A stretch of DNA of 7,571 bases from Lawsonibacter sp. Lineage in GTDB: Bacteria > Bacillota > Clostridia > Oscillospirales > Oscillospiraceae. Below, piece by piece: positions 1 to 5,850 of this stretch. The notes under the pieces were generated by a model. The model saw nothing but the letters and a program-made list of their open reading frames with translations. It was not told where the DNA came from and did not search any database. The position numbers and the translations under genes are program-made. The DNA is taken from the NCBI GenBank assembly GCA_022798855.1, contig JAAWNI010000106.1, forward strand, positions 1-7,571, given 5' to 3'. Positions within the stretch are counted from its first letter, which is position 1. Every line of letters begins with the position of its first letter.

Positions 1-191
1 TTTTTCTCCACATTGTCCAGCCGGACCGTGAGCTTCTGATAGGCCGTAACAAAGGCTGTAACAATACCCGCCAGCAGGAGGAAGCCGACCACAAGGTAGG
101 CCATTTCTCCAATCAGCATCCCGAGCCAGCCCAACAGTACCACAGCGGGGATGGCGCAGAGGAACATAATCAGCAGTACGGTCCCAAACAT
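1..191 (-). CDS. Small membrane protein, C-terminus outside the window (partial)
   Basis: I do not recognise this protein. The visible N-terminal 63 residues begin MFGTVLLIMFLCAIPAVVLL and form two hydrophobic segments (about residues 3-25 and 30-50), followed by a polar stretch (YQKLTVRLDNVEK) that runs off the left edge and may begin a helical cytoplasmic tail. The ATG at 189-191 is chosen because a purine-rich GAGAGGAGA site lies a few bases upstream, in the 19-bp gap after the elongation-factor-like gene. The short gap and shared strand suggest it is the third gene of the thrH unit. Codon use resembles the neighbours but is less GC-rich. Only a small integral membrane protein can be claimed; no function is inferred. 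Confidence 0.7.
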   Translation of the reverse strand, partial: MFGTVLLIMFLCAIPAVVLLGWLGMLIGEMAYLVVGFLLLAGIVTAFVTAYQKLTVRLDNVEK

Positions 192-210
192 GTCATTCTC
201 CTCTCGGGCC

Positions 211-250
211 TCAGTCCAGCGCCCCCTCAATGGCGGACAACAGGTCGCCG
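211..250. repeat. 40-bp perfect direct repeat, copy 1 (3' end of EF-like gene)
   Basis: These 40 bases are identical to 570-609 and in the same orientation. On the minus strand they encode GDLLSAIEGALD plus a TGA stop, in the same frame in both genes. The match stops sharply on both sides (c/a before it, g/a after it). Confidence 0.95.
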
Positions 251-570
251 GGGTGGAAGTCGGTTTTGTTCCGGCCAGGAATAAGGAGGGAATAGTGGGC
301 CTCCCAGGGGCCGCTGGCGCTGGCCCTGTCCGGATGGACGAACTCCCCCCGTTTTTCGGGGTGGGGCTGCTCGATCTCCTGGACCACGCAGGAGAAGGGC
401 TCCCCCCGCGCCGGAATGCAGGTGACTGACGCCCCCTTGCGCACCTCGCCGCCGGCCACCTGGCCGACGACCACGCATCCCCCCGCCCGCATGGCGAAGA
501 CGTCCTCTATGGTGAAGGAAAAGCCCTCCGATGCCTGGGGTTTCTTTTTTCCAAATCCAAACAGGCCCAT
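211..570 (-). CDS. Stand-alone EF-Tu domain II-like protein
   Basis: A 119-residue protein. After a basic N-terminus (MGLFGFGKKKPQ), residues 18-70 resemble the second (beta-barrel) domain of translational GTPases: FTIEDVFAMRAGG, then VVVGQVAGGEVRKGASV, close to the EF-Tu pattern FTIEDVF...G.V..GRV..G....G. There is no GTP-binding domain, so it cannot be a complete elongation factor; such barrels usually act as binding modules, and the role here is unknown. The start at 568-570 shares one base with the thrH stop (TGATG), which implies translational coupling. The last 12 residues, GDLLSAIEGALD, and their 39 coding bases including the stop are identical to the end of thrH, so the native C-terminus may have been replaced. 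Domain likeness is fairly sure; function is not known. Confidence 0.82.
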   Translation of the reverse strand: MGLFGFGKKKPQASEGFSFTIEDVFAMRAGGCVVVGQVAGGEVRKGASVTCIPARGEPFSCVVQEIEQPHPEKRGEFVHPDRASASGPWEAHYSLLIPGRNKTDFHPGDLLSAIEGALD

Positions 571-609
571 CAGTCCAGCGCCCCCTCAATGGCGGACAAC
601 AGGTCGCCG
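570..609. repeat. 40-bp perfect direct repeat, copy 2 (3' end of thrH)
   Basis: This is the partner of 211-250, offset by exactly 359 bp. It is probably the original copy, because its residues continue naturally from the ThrH C-terminal helix (ELPAFEEF then GDLLSAIEGALD). Recombination between the copies would remove the EF-like gene exactly and leave thrH intact. Confidence 0.95.
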
Positions 610-1172
610 AACTCCTCAAAGGCGGGCAGCTCGGGGTGGGCGGCCTTGATGGCGTCGGTGGACTTGAACAGGAAGCCCGCCTTGCTGGCCTGGATCATCC
701 CCAGGTCGTTGAAGCTGTCCCCAGCGGCGATGGTGTCGTAGCCGATGGACTGCAAAGCCTTCACGGTGGTCAGCTTGGACTTCTCGCAGCGCATCTTGTA
801 GCCGGTGATCTCCCCGTCCTCCCCCACCTCCAGTGTGTTGCAGAAGATGGTGGGCCAGTTGAGCTTTTCCATCAGGGGCTTGGCAAACTGCTCAAAGGTG
901 TCGCTGAGGATGAGCACCTGGGCCTCGGACCGGAGTTTGTCCAGAAATTCCCTGGCCCCGGGCAGGGGGTCGATGGTGGCGATGGTGGCCTGTATCTCCT
1001 TCAGGCCCAGGCCGCGCTCCTTCAAAATGCCCAGCCGCCACTGCATCAGCTTGTCGTAGTCCGGCTCGTCCCGGGTGGTGCGGCGCAGCTCGGGAATGCC
1101 GCTGGCTTCGGAAAAGGCGATCCATATCTCAGGGACCAGCACGCCCTCCATGTCTAAGCATACGATGTTCAT
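570..1172 (-). CDS. thrH: ThrH-type phosphoserine phosphatase / phosphoserine:homoserine phosphotransferase
   Basis: A 200-residue HAD-superfamily enzyme, close to the length of Pseudomonas ThrH (about 205). Characterised ThrH dephosphorylates phosphoserine and can pass its phosphate to homoserine, linking serine and threonine synthesis in the cytoplasm. Motif I is CLDMEGVLVPEIWIAF: nucleophile Asp7, with Glu9 where most HAD enzymes have Asp, a ThrH-like trait. Motif II is LILSDTF (Ser90, Asp91) and motif IV is AAGDSFND (Asp152, Asp156). TTRDEPDYD (residues 32-40) also matches the ThrH cap region. The ATG at 1170-1172 follows a GAGGGAGA site. A TACAAT hexamer lies at 1194-1199, but no convincing -35 accompanies it. 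The gene overlaps the start of the EF-like gene and shares its 3' end sequence. Family assignment is strong; which reaction dominates in this host is not known. Confidence 0.9.
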   Translation of the reverse strand: MNIVCLDMEGVLVPEIWIAFSEASGIPELRRTTRDEPDYDKLMQWRLGILKERGLGLKEIQATIATIDPLPGAREFLDKLRSEAQVLILSDTFEQFAKPLMEKLNWPTIFCNTLEVGEDGEITGYKMRCEKSKLTTVKALQSIGYDTIAAGDSFNDLGMIQASKAGFLFKSTDAIKAAHPELPAFEEFGDLLSAIEGALD

Positions 1173-1213
1173 ATTCGTCTCCCTCTCTATTTTATTGTAG
1201 GGGCGGCCTTGCT

Positions 1214-1327
1214 AAAGGGGGCTGGCACCGCCGTCAGGCGGTGACTGGGGGATTCCGTTCAATCGAGAGCACTCCTGTAATAGAATCCCCCCGCCACTTC
1301 GTGGCCCTCCCCCCTTTGACAAGGGGG
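1214..1327. repeat. Palindromic intergenic element with nested hairpins
   Basis: The stretch between thrH and the aminotransferase gene is built from inverted repeats. The outer pair is aaaggggg (1214-1221) with cccccttt (1310-1317). The middle pair is gggggattc (1247-1255) with gaatccccc (1283-1291). Between them lie hairpin caccgcc/ggcggtg (1226-1243, loop gtca) and hairpin gccac/gtggc (1293-1305, loop ttc). The whole can fold as a cloverleaf. The right arm can instead pair locally as cccccTT/AAggggg (1310-1327). It looks like a dispersed REP-like element of the kind common in GC-rich gut clostridia (from memory, not searched). It may also act as a transcription barrier after the aminotransferase gene. 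Confidence 0.75.
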
Positions 1328-1339
1328 CTTTCCGCCTGC

Positions 1340-1369
1340 GGGCGGGACGGGGGTTTACCCCTCCCGCCC
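1340..1369 (-). terminator. Strong hairpin with the aminotransferase stop codon in its loop
   Basis: gggcggga (1340-1347) pairs with tcccgccc (1362-1369), continued by gggg/cccc around a short loop that holds the TAA at 1355-1357. On the minus strand the arm encodes the final REG residues. No U-tract follows, so it is not a canonical intrinsic terminator; it could shield the mRNA 3' end or assist termination with the adjacent palindromic element. Confidence 0.5.
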
Positions 1370-2542
1370 CTGCTTCCGGCGCAGGTTGGTGAGGAAATTG
1401 TCCATCCGGGCCACGGCTTCAGCGATGTCCTTCATGGAAGCGGCGTAGCAGGCCCGGACAAAGCCCTCGCCGCCGGGCCCGAAGGCGGAGCCGGGAATAA
1501 CGGCCACCTTCTCCTCCAGAAGGAAGCGCTCACAGAACTCCTCCGAGGCCAGGCCGGTGGAGCGGATATCCGGGAACACGTAGAAGGCCCCCTTGGGCTC
1601 GAAGCAGGGCAGGCCGATGCGGTTGAGGTTCTCCACCAGATACCGGCGGCGGCGGTCGTACTCCTCCCGCATGTGCTCGATGTCCACGTCGCCGCTGCGC
1701 ATGGCTTCCACGGCGGCGTACTGGCTGGTGGTGGGGGCGGACATGATGCCGAACTGGTGCAGCTTGGTCATGGCGGCGATGACCGGCTTGGGGGCGCAGA
1801 CGTAGCCCATCCGCCAGCCCGTCATGGCGTGGCTCTTGGAGAAGCCGTTGACCACCACGGTGCGGTCGTACATGTCGGTGAGGTTGGCCAGGGAGACGTG
1901 CCGCCGGCCGTAGGTCAGCTCGGCGTAGATCTCGTCGGAGATGACCATGATATCGGTCCCCCTCAGCACCTGGGCGACGGACTCCAGGTCCTTCCGGTCC
2001 ATGGTGCCCCCAGTGGGGTTGGAGGGGAAGGGCAGCACCAGCACCTTGGTCTTGGGGGTGATGGCCGCTTCCAGCTCCTCGGGGGTGAGGCGGAACTGGT
2101 TCTCGGATTTCAGCTCCAGATATTTGGGCACGCCCCCCGCCATCTCGGCCAGCGGGCCGTAGCACACGAAGGAGGGGGTGGGGACGATTACCTCGTCCCC
2201 CGGCTCCACCATTACCCGCAGGGCCAGGTCGATGGCTTCGCTGCCGCCGACGGTGACCAGGATCTGGCTGGCGTAGTCGTACTGGAGGTCAAACCGGCGG
2301 TTGAGGTAGGCGGCGATCTCCCGGCGCAGCTGGAGCATGCCGGCGTTGGAGGTGTACTTGGTGCGGCCCCGCTCCAGGGAGTAGATGCCGGCGTCCCGGA
2401 TGTGCCAGGGGGTGACGAAGTCCGGCTCGCCGATGCCCAGGGAGATGGCATCAGTCATCTCCTCCAGAATGTCAAAGAACTTCCGGATGCCGGAGGGCTT
2501 GATGTTCTGTATCTTTTCATTGAGGATTTTGTCGTAATTCAT
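1355..2542 (-). CDS. PLP-dependent class I aminotransferase (YugH/AlaT/PatA-like)
   Basis: A 395-residue fold-type I aminotransferase, a normal family length. Visible landmarks in order: LGIGEPDF (35-42), TSNAG (64-68), VTVGGSEAIDLAL (97-109, phosphate-binding turn), PSNPTGG (173-179, Asn175 to PLP), ISDEIYAELTY (201-211, Asp203 to the pyridine nitrogen), NGFSKSHAMTGWRMGY (232-247, Lys236 forming the Schiff base) and FVRACYA (361-367, Arg363 binding the substrate carboxylate). All catalytic residues are intact. It transfers amino groups between amino acids and 2-oxo acids in the cytoplasm; aspartate, alanine or aromatic substrates cannot be told apart here. Its start overlaps the stop of the upstream regulator gene as ATGA, so the two are translationally coupled, as in the yugG-yugH arrangement of Bacillus. 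The C-terminal REG lies inside a hairpin arm. Confidence 0.93.
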   Translation of the reverse strand: MNYDKILNEKIQNIKPSGIRKFFDILEEMTDAISLGIGEPDFVTPWHIRDAGIYSLERGRTKYTSNAGMLQLRREIAAYLNRRFDLQYDYASQILVTVGGSEAIDLALRVMVEPGDEVIVPTPSFVCYGPLAEMAGGVPKYLELKSENQFRLTPEELEAAITPKTKVLVLPFPSNPTGGTMDRKDLESVAQVLRGTDIMVISDEIYAELTYGRRHVSLANLTDMYDRTVVVNGFSKSHAMTGWRMGYVCAPKPVIAAMTKLHQFGIMSAPTTSQYAAVEAMRSGDVDIEHMREEYDRRRRYLVENLNRIGLPCFEPKGAFYVFPDIRSTGLASEEFCERFLLEEKVAVIPGSAFGPGGEGFVRACYAASMKDIAEAVARMDNFLTNLRRKQGREG

Positions 2543-3018
2543 ACGAAGATGTACTCCCTTTCCTCCGGGTCCTGGGGGCGGAACACCAGATGCTTCTCTT
2601 TATACTTTTTCAAAATGAAGTGGGTGGCCGTGCCTGTGACCCCCTGGATAGGGGCCAGCCGCTGGCCCACGAACTGGGCCACCTCCCGGAGGGTGCGGCC
2701 TGAGATGATGACGGTCAGGTCGAAGGAGCCGCTCATCAGATACATGCTCTCCACCTCGTCGTACTGGTAGATGCGCTCGGCGATGCGGTCAAAGCCGTCC
2801 TTGGACTGGGGGGTGACGTTCACCTCGATCAGGGCGGTGACCGTCTCCTTGCGCACCCGGTCCCAGTCGATGATGGCCTGGTAGCCCAGAATGGTCCGGT
2901 CCTCCTCGTAGCCCTTGACGGCGGCCCTGGCTTCCTCCTCCGGGACGCCCGCGGCGGCGGCCAGCGCCGAAATCGGCATCGTGCAGTCCTGCTCCAGCAG
3001 TTCCAGCAGCTTTTCCAT
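2539..3018 (-). CDS. Lrp/AsnC-family transcriptional regulator (YugG-like)
   Basis: A 159-residue regulator. The N-terminal part (about residues 1-55) has the form of an Lrp winged helix-turn-helix: MEKLLELLEQD, ISALAAAAGVPEEEARAAVKGYEE, TILGYQAIIDW. It is alanine-rich and lacks the usual lead-in, so DNA binding may differ from E. coli Lrp. Residues 60-145 match the RAM ligand-sensing domain: VTALIEVNVTP, VESMYLMSGSFDLTVII, GVTGTATHFILKKYK. Family members form octameric or dimeric discs that bind amino acids. The ATG at 3016-3018 is fixed by a textbook AGGAGG site (3026-3031). The gene ends inside the start of the aminotransferase gene (ATGA), and a sigma-A-like promoter lies 50-80 bases upstream. 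It most likely controls its own two-gene operon; a link to the divergent pxp genes is possible but unproven. Confidence 0.92.
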   Translation of the reverse strand: MEKLLELLEQDCTMPISALAAAAGVPEEEARAAVKGYEEDRTILGYQAIIDWDRVRKETVTALIEVNVTPQSKDGFDRIAERIYQYDEVESMYLMSGSFDLTVIISGRTLREVAQFVGQRLAPIQGVTGTATHFILKKYKEKHLVFRPQDPEEREYIFV

Positions 3019-3066
3019 AGCGGTTCCTCCTCAGCTTGAATATCAATCGGTACTTTATCAGGTTAT

Positions 3067-3095
3067 ATTATACACGGTCCGACAGAGAAAAACAA
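3067..3095 (-). promoter_or_regulatory. Sigma-A-like promoter of the lrp-aminotransferase operon
   Basis: On the minus strand a perfect TATAAT (3067-3072) lies 17 bp from TTGTTT (3090-3095). It sits about 50 bases upstream of the lrp start codon, and its -35 lies close to the relic repeat. Confidence 0.75.
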
Positions 3096-3106
3096 TCCCA
3101 AACGCG

Positions 3107-3148
3107 AAATTAGCGCCTGTTTGGTAAATTAGGGATTTTTCGCCAGAC
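3107..3148. repeat. Decayed, internally deleted relic of the MITE-like element
   Basis: Bases 3131-3148, read on the minus strand, match 3279-3296 of the intact element at 17 of 18 positions (GTCTGGCGAAAAATyCCT). The adjoining minus-strand CAAACAGGCGCTAA (3107-3125 region) resembles the element's terminus CAAACAGCGCCTA. About 25 bases that separate these motifs in the intact copies are missing or scrambled. This suggests an older copy beside the newer one, in the opposite orientation. Confidence 0.55.
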
Positions 3149-3171
3149 GCGGGGGTAAAACCCTATTGTTA

Positions 3172-3332
3172 GGGCTTGTTTGAAAAATGTCAATATGCCC
3201 AAGCGGCGGTCTTTTTTCCGCCATACTGCCCCAATTTTTATTGAAATACATCCAGTATTCCTGCAAAAAATTGTGTTTGTCTGGCGAAAAATTCCTCATC
3301 GTTGTGCATATTTCCATTTTTCAAACAGCGCC
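3172..3332 (+). mobile_element. MITE-like element, copy 1 (TA-flanked, imperfect terminal inverted repeats)
   Basis: A 161-bp AT-rich palindromic element between the divergent lrp and pxp operons. Its ends are inverted repeats, GGGCTTGTTTGAAAAATG at the left and GGCGCTGTTTGAAAAATG read inward from the right, agreeing at about 25 of 31 positions. It is flanked by TA on both sides (3170-3171 and 3333-3334). Inner arms cgcca/tggcg and caattttt/aaaaattg and a central gaatac-like hairpin let it fold almost end to end. A second copy at 6968-7129 is about 85% identical by eye, in reverse orientation. It has no credible gene. TA duplications suggest mobilisation by an IS630/Tc1-like or IS5-group transposase encoded elsewhere (inference). 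Confidence 0.85.
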
Positions 3333-3341
3333 TAAAAAAAC

Positions 3342-3371
3342 CTGTCCCCCGGAAGAAAAATATGGTATAGT
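3342..3371 (+). promoter_or_regulatory. Probable extended -10 promoter of pxpABC
   Basis: TGGTATAGT (3363-3371) has an extended -10 form (TGn before TATAGT). Only a weak -35 (CTGTCC, 3342-3347) sits 18 bp upstream. It starts about 10 bases past the edge of the MITE-like element and ends about 28 bases before the pxpA ATG. Confidence 0.55.
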
Positions 3372-3399
3372 GGAGGAAAACCAAAAGAGGTGAACGCAT

Positions 3400-4167
3400 A
3401 TGTACAAAGTGGACCTGAACAGCGACCTGGGCGAGAGCTTCGGCGCCTACAAAATCGGGATGGACGAAGCGGTGATTGCCCATGTCTCCTCCGCCAACGT
3501 GGCCTGCGGCTTCCACGCCGGGGACCCCCTGGTGATGGAGAAGACGGTGGCCGCCTGCAGGGCCGCCGGGGTGGCGGTGGGCGCCCACCCGGGCTTTCCC
3601 GATGTGATGGGCTTCGGCCGGCGGAACATGGCCTGCTCCCCCAAGGAAATCAAGGCCTATGTCCAGTACCAGGTGGGGGCCCTGCTGGCCTTTACCGCCG
3701 CCCAGGGGGTGGAGCTCCAGCACGTCAAGCCCCATGGGGCGCTGTACAACATGGCGGCCAAGGACTTTGACCTGGCCCTGGCCATCGCCCAAGGGGTGGC
3801 CGCCGCTGCTCCAAAGGCAATCCTTCTGGGGCTGGCTGGGAGCAAACTGCTGGAAGCCGGCCGCCAGGCGGGGCTGCGGGTGGCCAGCGAGGTCTTCGCC
3901 GACCGGGCCTATCAGGCCGACGGCTCCCTGGTCCCCCGAAGCCAGCCCGGCGCGGTGATCCACGACCGGGAGGAAGCCATCTCCCGCACCCTGCGCATGG
4001 TTACCCGGGGCACGGCCACCGCCATCACCGGCGAGGAGGTGCCCATCGACGCCCACTCCATCTGCGTCCACGGGGACAACCCCTCGGCGGTGGAGTTCGT
4101 CCAGGCCATCCGGGCCCGGCTGGAGGGGGAGGGGGTCGCCGTGGCCCCCATCTCCCAGATCGTATGA
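3400..4167 (+). CDS. pxpA: 5-oxoprolinase subunit PxpA (LamB/YcsF family)
   Basis: A 255-residue cytoplasmic protein, normal for the family. PxpA works with the PxpB-PxpC pair to open 5-oxoproline (pyroglutamate) to L-glutamate using ATP; it is the subunit proposed to act on the ring. Family signatures are all present: VDLNSDLGESFG (4-15), NVACGFHAGDP (33-43), GAHPGFPD (61-68), FGRR (72-75), VKPHGALYN (109-117), EVFADRAY (164-171), LVPRSQPGAV (177-186) and SICVHGDNP (220-228). The ATG follows an AGAGGTG site, and the first residues match the conserved family start. It is first of a three-gene operon, with 13 bp before pxpB. Older names are LamB/YcsF and lactam-utilisation protein. Confidence 0.96.
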   Translation: MYKVDLNSDLGESFGAYKIGMDEAVIAHVSSANVACGFHAGDPLVMEKTVAACRAAGVAVGAHPGFPDVMGFGRRNMACSPKEIKAYVQYQVGALLAFTAAQGVELQHVKPHGALYNMAAKDFDLALAIAQGVAAAAPKAILLGLAGSKLLEAGRQAGLRVASEVFADRAYQADGSLVPRSQPGAVIHDREEAISRTLRMVTRGTATAITGEEVPIDAHSICVHGDNPSAVEFVQAIRARLEGEGVAVAPISQIV

Positions 4168-4180
4168 GGGGAGGGCGCCT

Positions 4181-4912
4181 ATGGACGGGGTCAGATTTCT
4201 GCTGACGGGGGATACCTCCCTCAGCGTGGAGTTTGGAGACGAGATCAGCGAGGCTATCAACGCTAAAATCCGCGCCTTCCAGATCGCCCTGGGGGACAGC
4301 GGCATCCCCGGCATCGTGGAGGCGGTGCCCACCTACCGCTCCCTCATGGTCCACTACGACCCGGAAGCCATCCGGTACGCCCCCCTGGCGGAGCGGCTGC
4401 GCGGGCTGCTGGGCCGGCTGGACCAGATTGCCATCCCCCCCAGCCAGGTGCTGGAGATCCCCGTCCTATACGGCGGGGAGATGGGCCCAGACCTAGAGTT
4501 TGTGGCACAGCACGCCGGCAAAACCCCGGAGGAAGTGGTGGGCATCCACACCTCCGCCGACTACCTCATCTACATGCTGGGCTTCACCCCCGGCTTCGCC
4601 TACCTGGGCGGGATGAGCGGGGAGATCGCCGCCCCCCGCCTGGAGACGCCCAGGGTGAAGATTCCCGCCGGCTCGGTGGGCATCGCCGGCTCCCAGACCG
4701 GCGTGTACCCCATCGACTCCCCGGGGGGCTGGCAGCTCATCGGCCGCACCCCCGTGCGGATGTACGACCCGGAGCGGGAGCCGCCCATCCTCCCCCAGGC
4801 GGGCCAGTATATCCGGTTTTACCCCATCGACCGGGCGGAATTTGACCGCATTTCCGCCCTGGGCAGCGGCTATGCCTGCTCCGCCCACCCTAGAGGGGAG
4901 GTGGGGGCATGA
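4181..4912 (+). CDS. pxpB: 5-oxoprolinase subunit PxpB (KipI-like, allophanate hydrolase subunit 1 domain)
   Basis: A 243-residue protein of the allophanate-hydrolase subunit 1 / KipI family, forming with PxpC the ATP-using half of 5-oxoprolinase. Signatures: GDTSLSVEFGDEIS (10-23), EAVPTYRSLMVHYD (47-60), IPVLYGGEMGPDL (93-105), GFTPGFAYLGGM (134-145), RVKIPAGSVGIAGSQTG (158-174) and SPGGWQLIGRTP (180-191). The C-terminal tail after about residue 225 is somewhat longer than in short homologues. The ATG has a GAGGGGAGGG site just upstream that overlaps the pxpA stop region. The gene ends in an ATGA overlap with pxpC, fitting a fixed subunit ratio. Bacillus KipI is known as an inhibitor of the sporulation kinase KinA, but with pxpA and pxpC adjacent the enzyme role is far more likely. 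Confidence 0.95.
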   Translation: MDGVRFLLTGDTSLSVEFGDEISEAINAKIRAFQIALGDSGIPGIVEAVPTYRSLMVHYDPEAIRYAPLAERLRGLLGRLDQIAIPPSQVLEIPVLYGGEMGPDLEFVAQHAGKTPEEVVGIHTSADYLIYMLGFTPGFAYLGGMSGEIAAPRLETPRVKIPAGSVGIAGSQTGVYPIDSPGGWQLIGRTPVRMYDPEREPPILPQAGQYIRFYPIDRAEFDRISALGSGYACSAHPRGEVGA

Positions 4913-5844
4913 GCATCACCGTGCTGAACCCCGGCCTGCTCACCACCGTGCAGGACATGGGCCGGGTGGGCTATCAGCAGTTCGGGGTGTCCGTGTCCGG
5001 GGTGATGGACCCCCGGTCCGCCGCCCTGGCCAACATCCTGGCGGGCAACGACATGGGGGAGGCGGTGCTGGAGTGCACCATGATGGGGCCAAAGCTCCGC
5101 TTTGACCGGGCCTGCGTGATCGCCATCACCGGCGGCGACCTGGGCCCCACCCTGGACGGCCAGCCTATCCCCGGCTACAGGGCGCTGGCCGTCCGGGCTG
5201 GGCAGGTCCTGGGCTTCACCGCCCCCAAAACCGGCTGCCGGGCCTTTATCGCCTTCTCCGGCGGGCTGGACATCCCCCTGGCCATGGGGAGCCGGTCCAC
5301 CGATTTAAAGGCCAAGCTGGGCGGGCTCCAGGGCCGCAGGCTGGAGAAGGGGGACGCCATCGGCTTCCGGTCCCCCGTGGAGGCGCTGCCCCGGATGGCG
5401 GACAGGGCCCTCCGGCCGGAGTTCGCCCCCCAGCCGGTGTACACCCTCCGGGCGGTGCTGGGCCCCCAGGACGACGCCTTTACCCAGGACGGCCTTCGGA
5501 CCTTCCTCACCGGGGCCTACACCGTCACCCCGGAGTTCGACCGCATGGGCTGCCGCCTGAGCGGCCCCGCCATCCAGCACAGGCAGACGGCGGACATTAT
5601 CTCCGACGGCATCGCCTTCGGGGCCGTCCAGGTGCCCTCCTCCGGCGCGCCCATCATCATGCTGGCCGACCGCCAGACCACCGGCGGCTACACCAAAATC
5701 GCCAATGTGATTACCGCCGACTTCCGCATCCTGGCCCAGCTGAAGGCCGGGGACAAGGTCCGCTTTGCGGAGGTATCGGTGGAGGAGGCCCAGAACATCC
5801 TCCTGGCCCGGCGCGCCGCCCTGAACGCCATCCGCTCCATATGA
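4909..5844 (+). CDS. pxpC: 5-oxoprolinase subunit PxpC (KipA-like, biotin-dependent carboxyltransferase family)
   Basis: A 311-residue protein of the KipA / allophanate hydrolase subunit 2 family, partner of PxpB. Signatures: NPGLLTTVQDMGRVGYQQFG (7-26), SGVMDPRSAALAN (30-42), IAITGGDLGPTLDG (71-84), FIAFSGGLDIP (113-123), GSRSTDLKAKLGGLQGR (127-143), LGPQDDAF (184-191), DRMGCRLSGP (211-220), SDGIAFGAVQVPSSGAPI (232-249) and DRQTTGGYTKIANV (254-267). It is complete and intact. The start lies inside the pxpB stop (ATGA), so its translation is probably coupled. A strong hairpin terminator follows 6 bases after the stop. The family name mentions carboxyltransferases, but no biotin carboxylase or carrier gene is nearby, which supports the oxoprolinase role. 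Confidence 0.95.
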   Translation: MSITVLNPGLLTTVQDMGRVGYQQFGVSVSGVMDPRSAALANILAGNDMGEAVLECTMMGPKLRFDRACVIAITGGDLGPTLDGQPIPGYRALAVRAGQVLGFTAPKTGCRAFIAFSGGLDIPLAMGSRSTDLKAKLGGLQGRRLEKGDAIGFRSPVEALPRMADRALRPEFAPQPVYTLRAVLGPQDDAFTQDGLRTFLTGAYTVTPEFDRMGCRLSGPAIQHRQTADIISDGIAFGAVQVPSSGAPIIMLADRQTTGGYTKIANVITADFRILAQLKAGDKVRFAEVSVEEAQNILLARRAALNAIRSI

Positions 5845-5850
5845 AAACAT

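Noticed and set aside
1..1172. The 40-bp repeat pair as a phage or integrative-element attachment site
   Set aside because: Only one small gene lies between the copies, with no integrase or recombinase, so an active element is not supported; only the recombination signature is retained as a finding.
1241..2770. Very long plus-strand open frame (509 codons) opposite the aminotransferase and lrp genes
   Set aside because: It is antisense to two clearly conserved genes, has low-complexity Gly/His/Val-rich composition typical of GC-rich shadow frames, and no ribosome binding site or family motif.
3129..3393. Short open frames on both strands over the MITE-like element
   Set aside because: They come from the palindromic repeat, are not preserved in copy 2, and extend into unrelated flanks.
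3238..4332. Minus-strand open frame of 364 codons opposite pxpA
   Set aside because: It is a shadow of pxpA and the 5' end of pxpB that continues into the MITE-like element; its Gly/His/Pro-rich composition matches no protein family.
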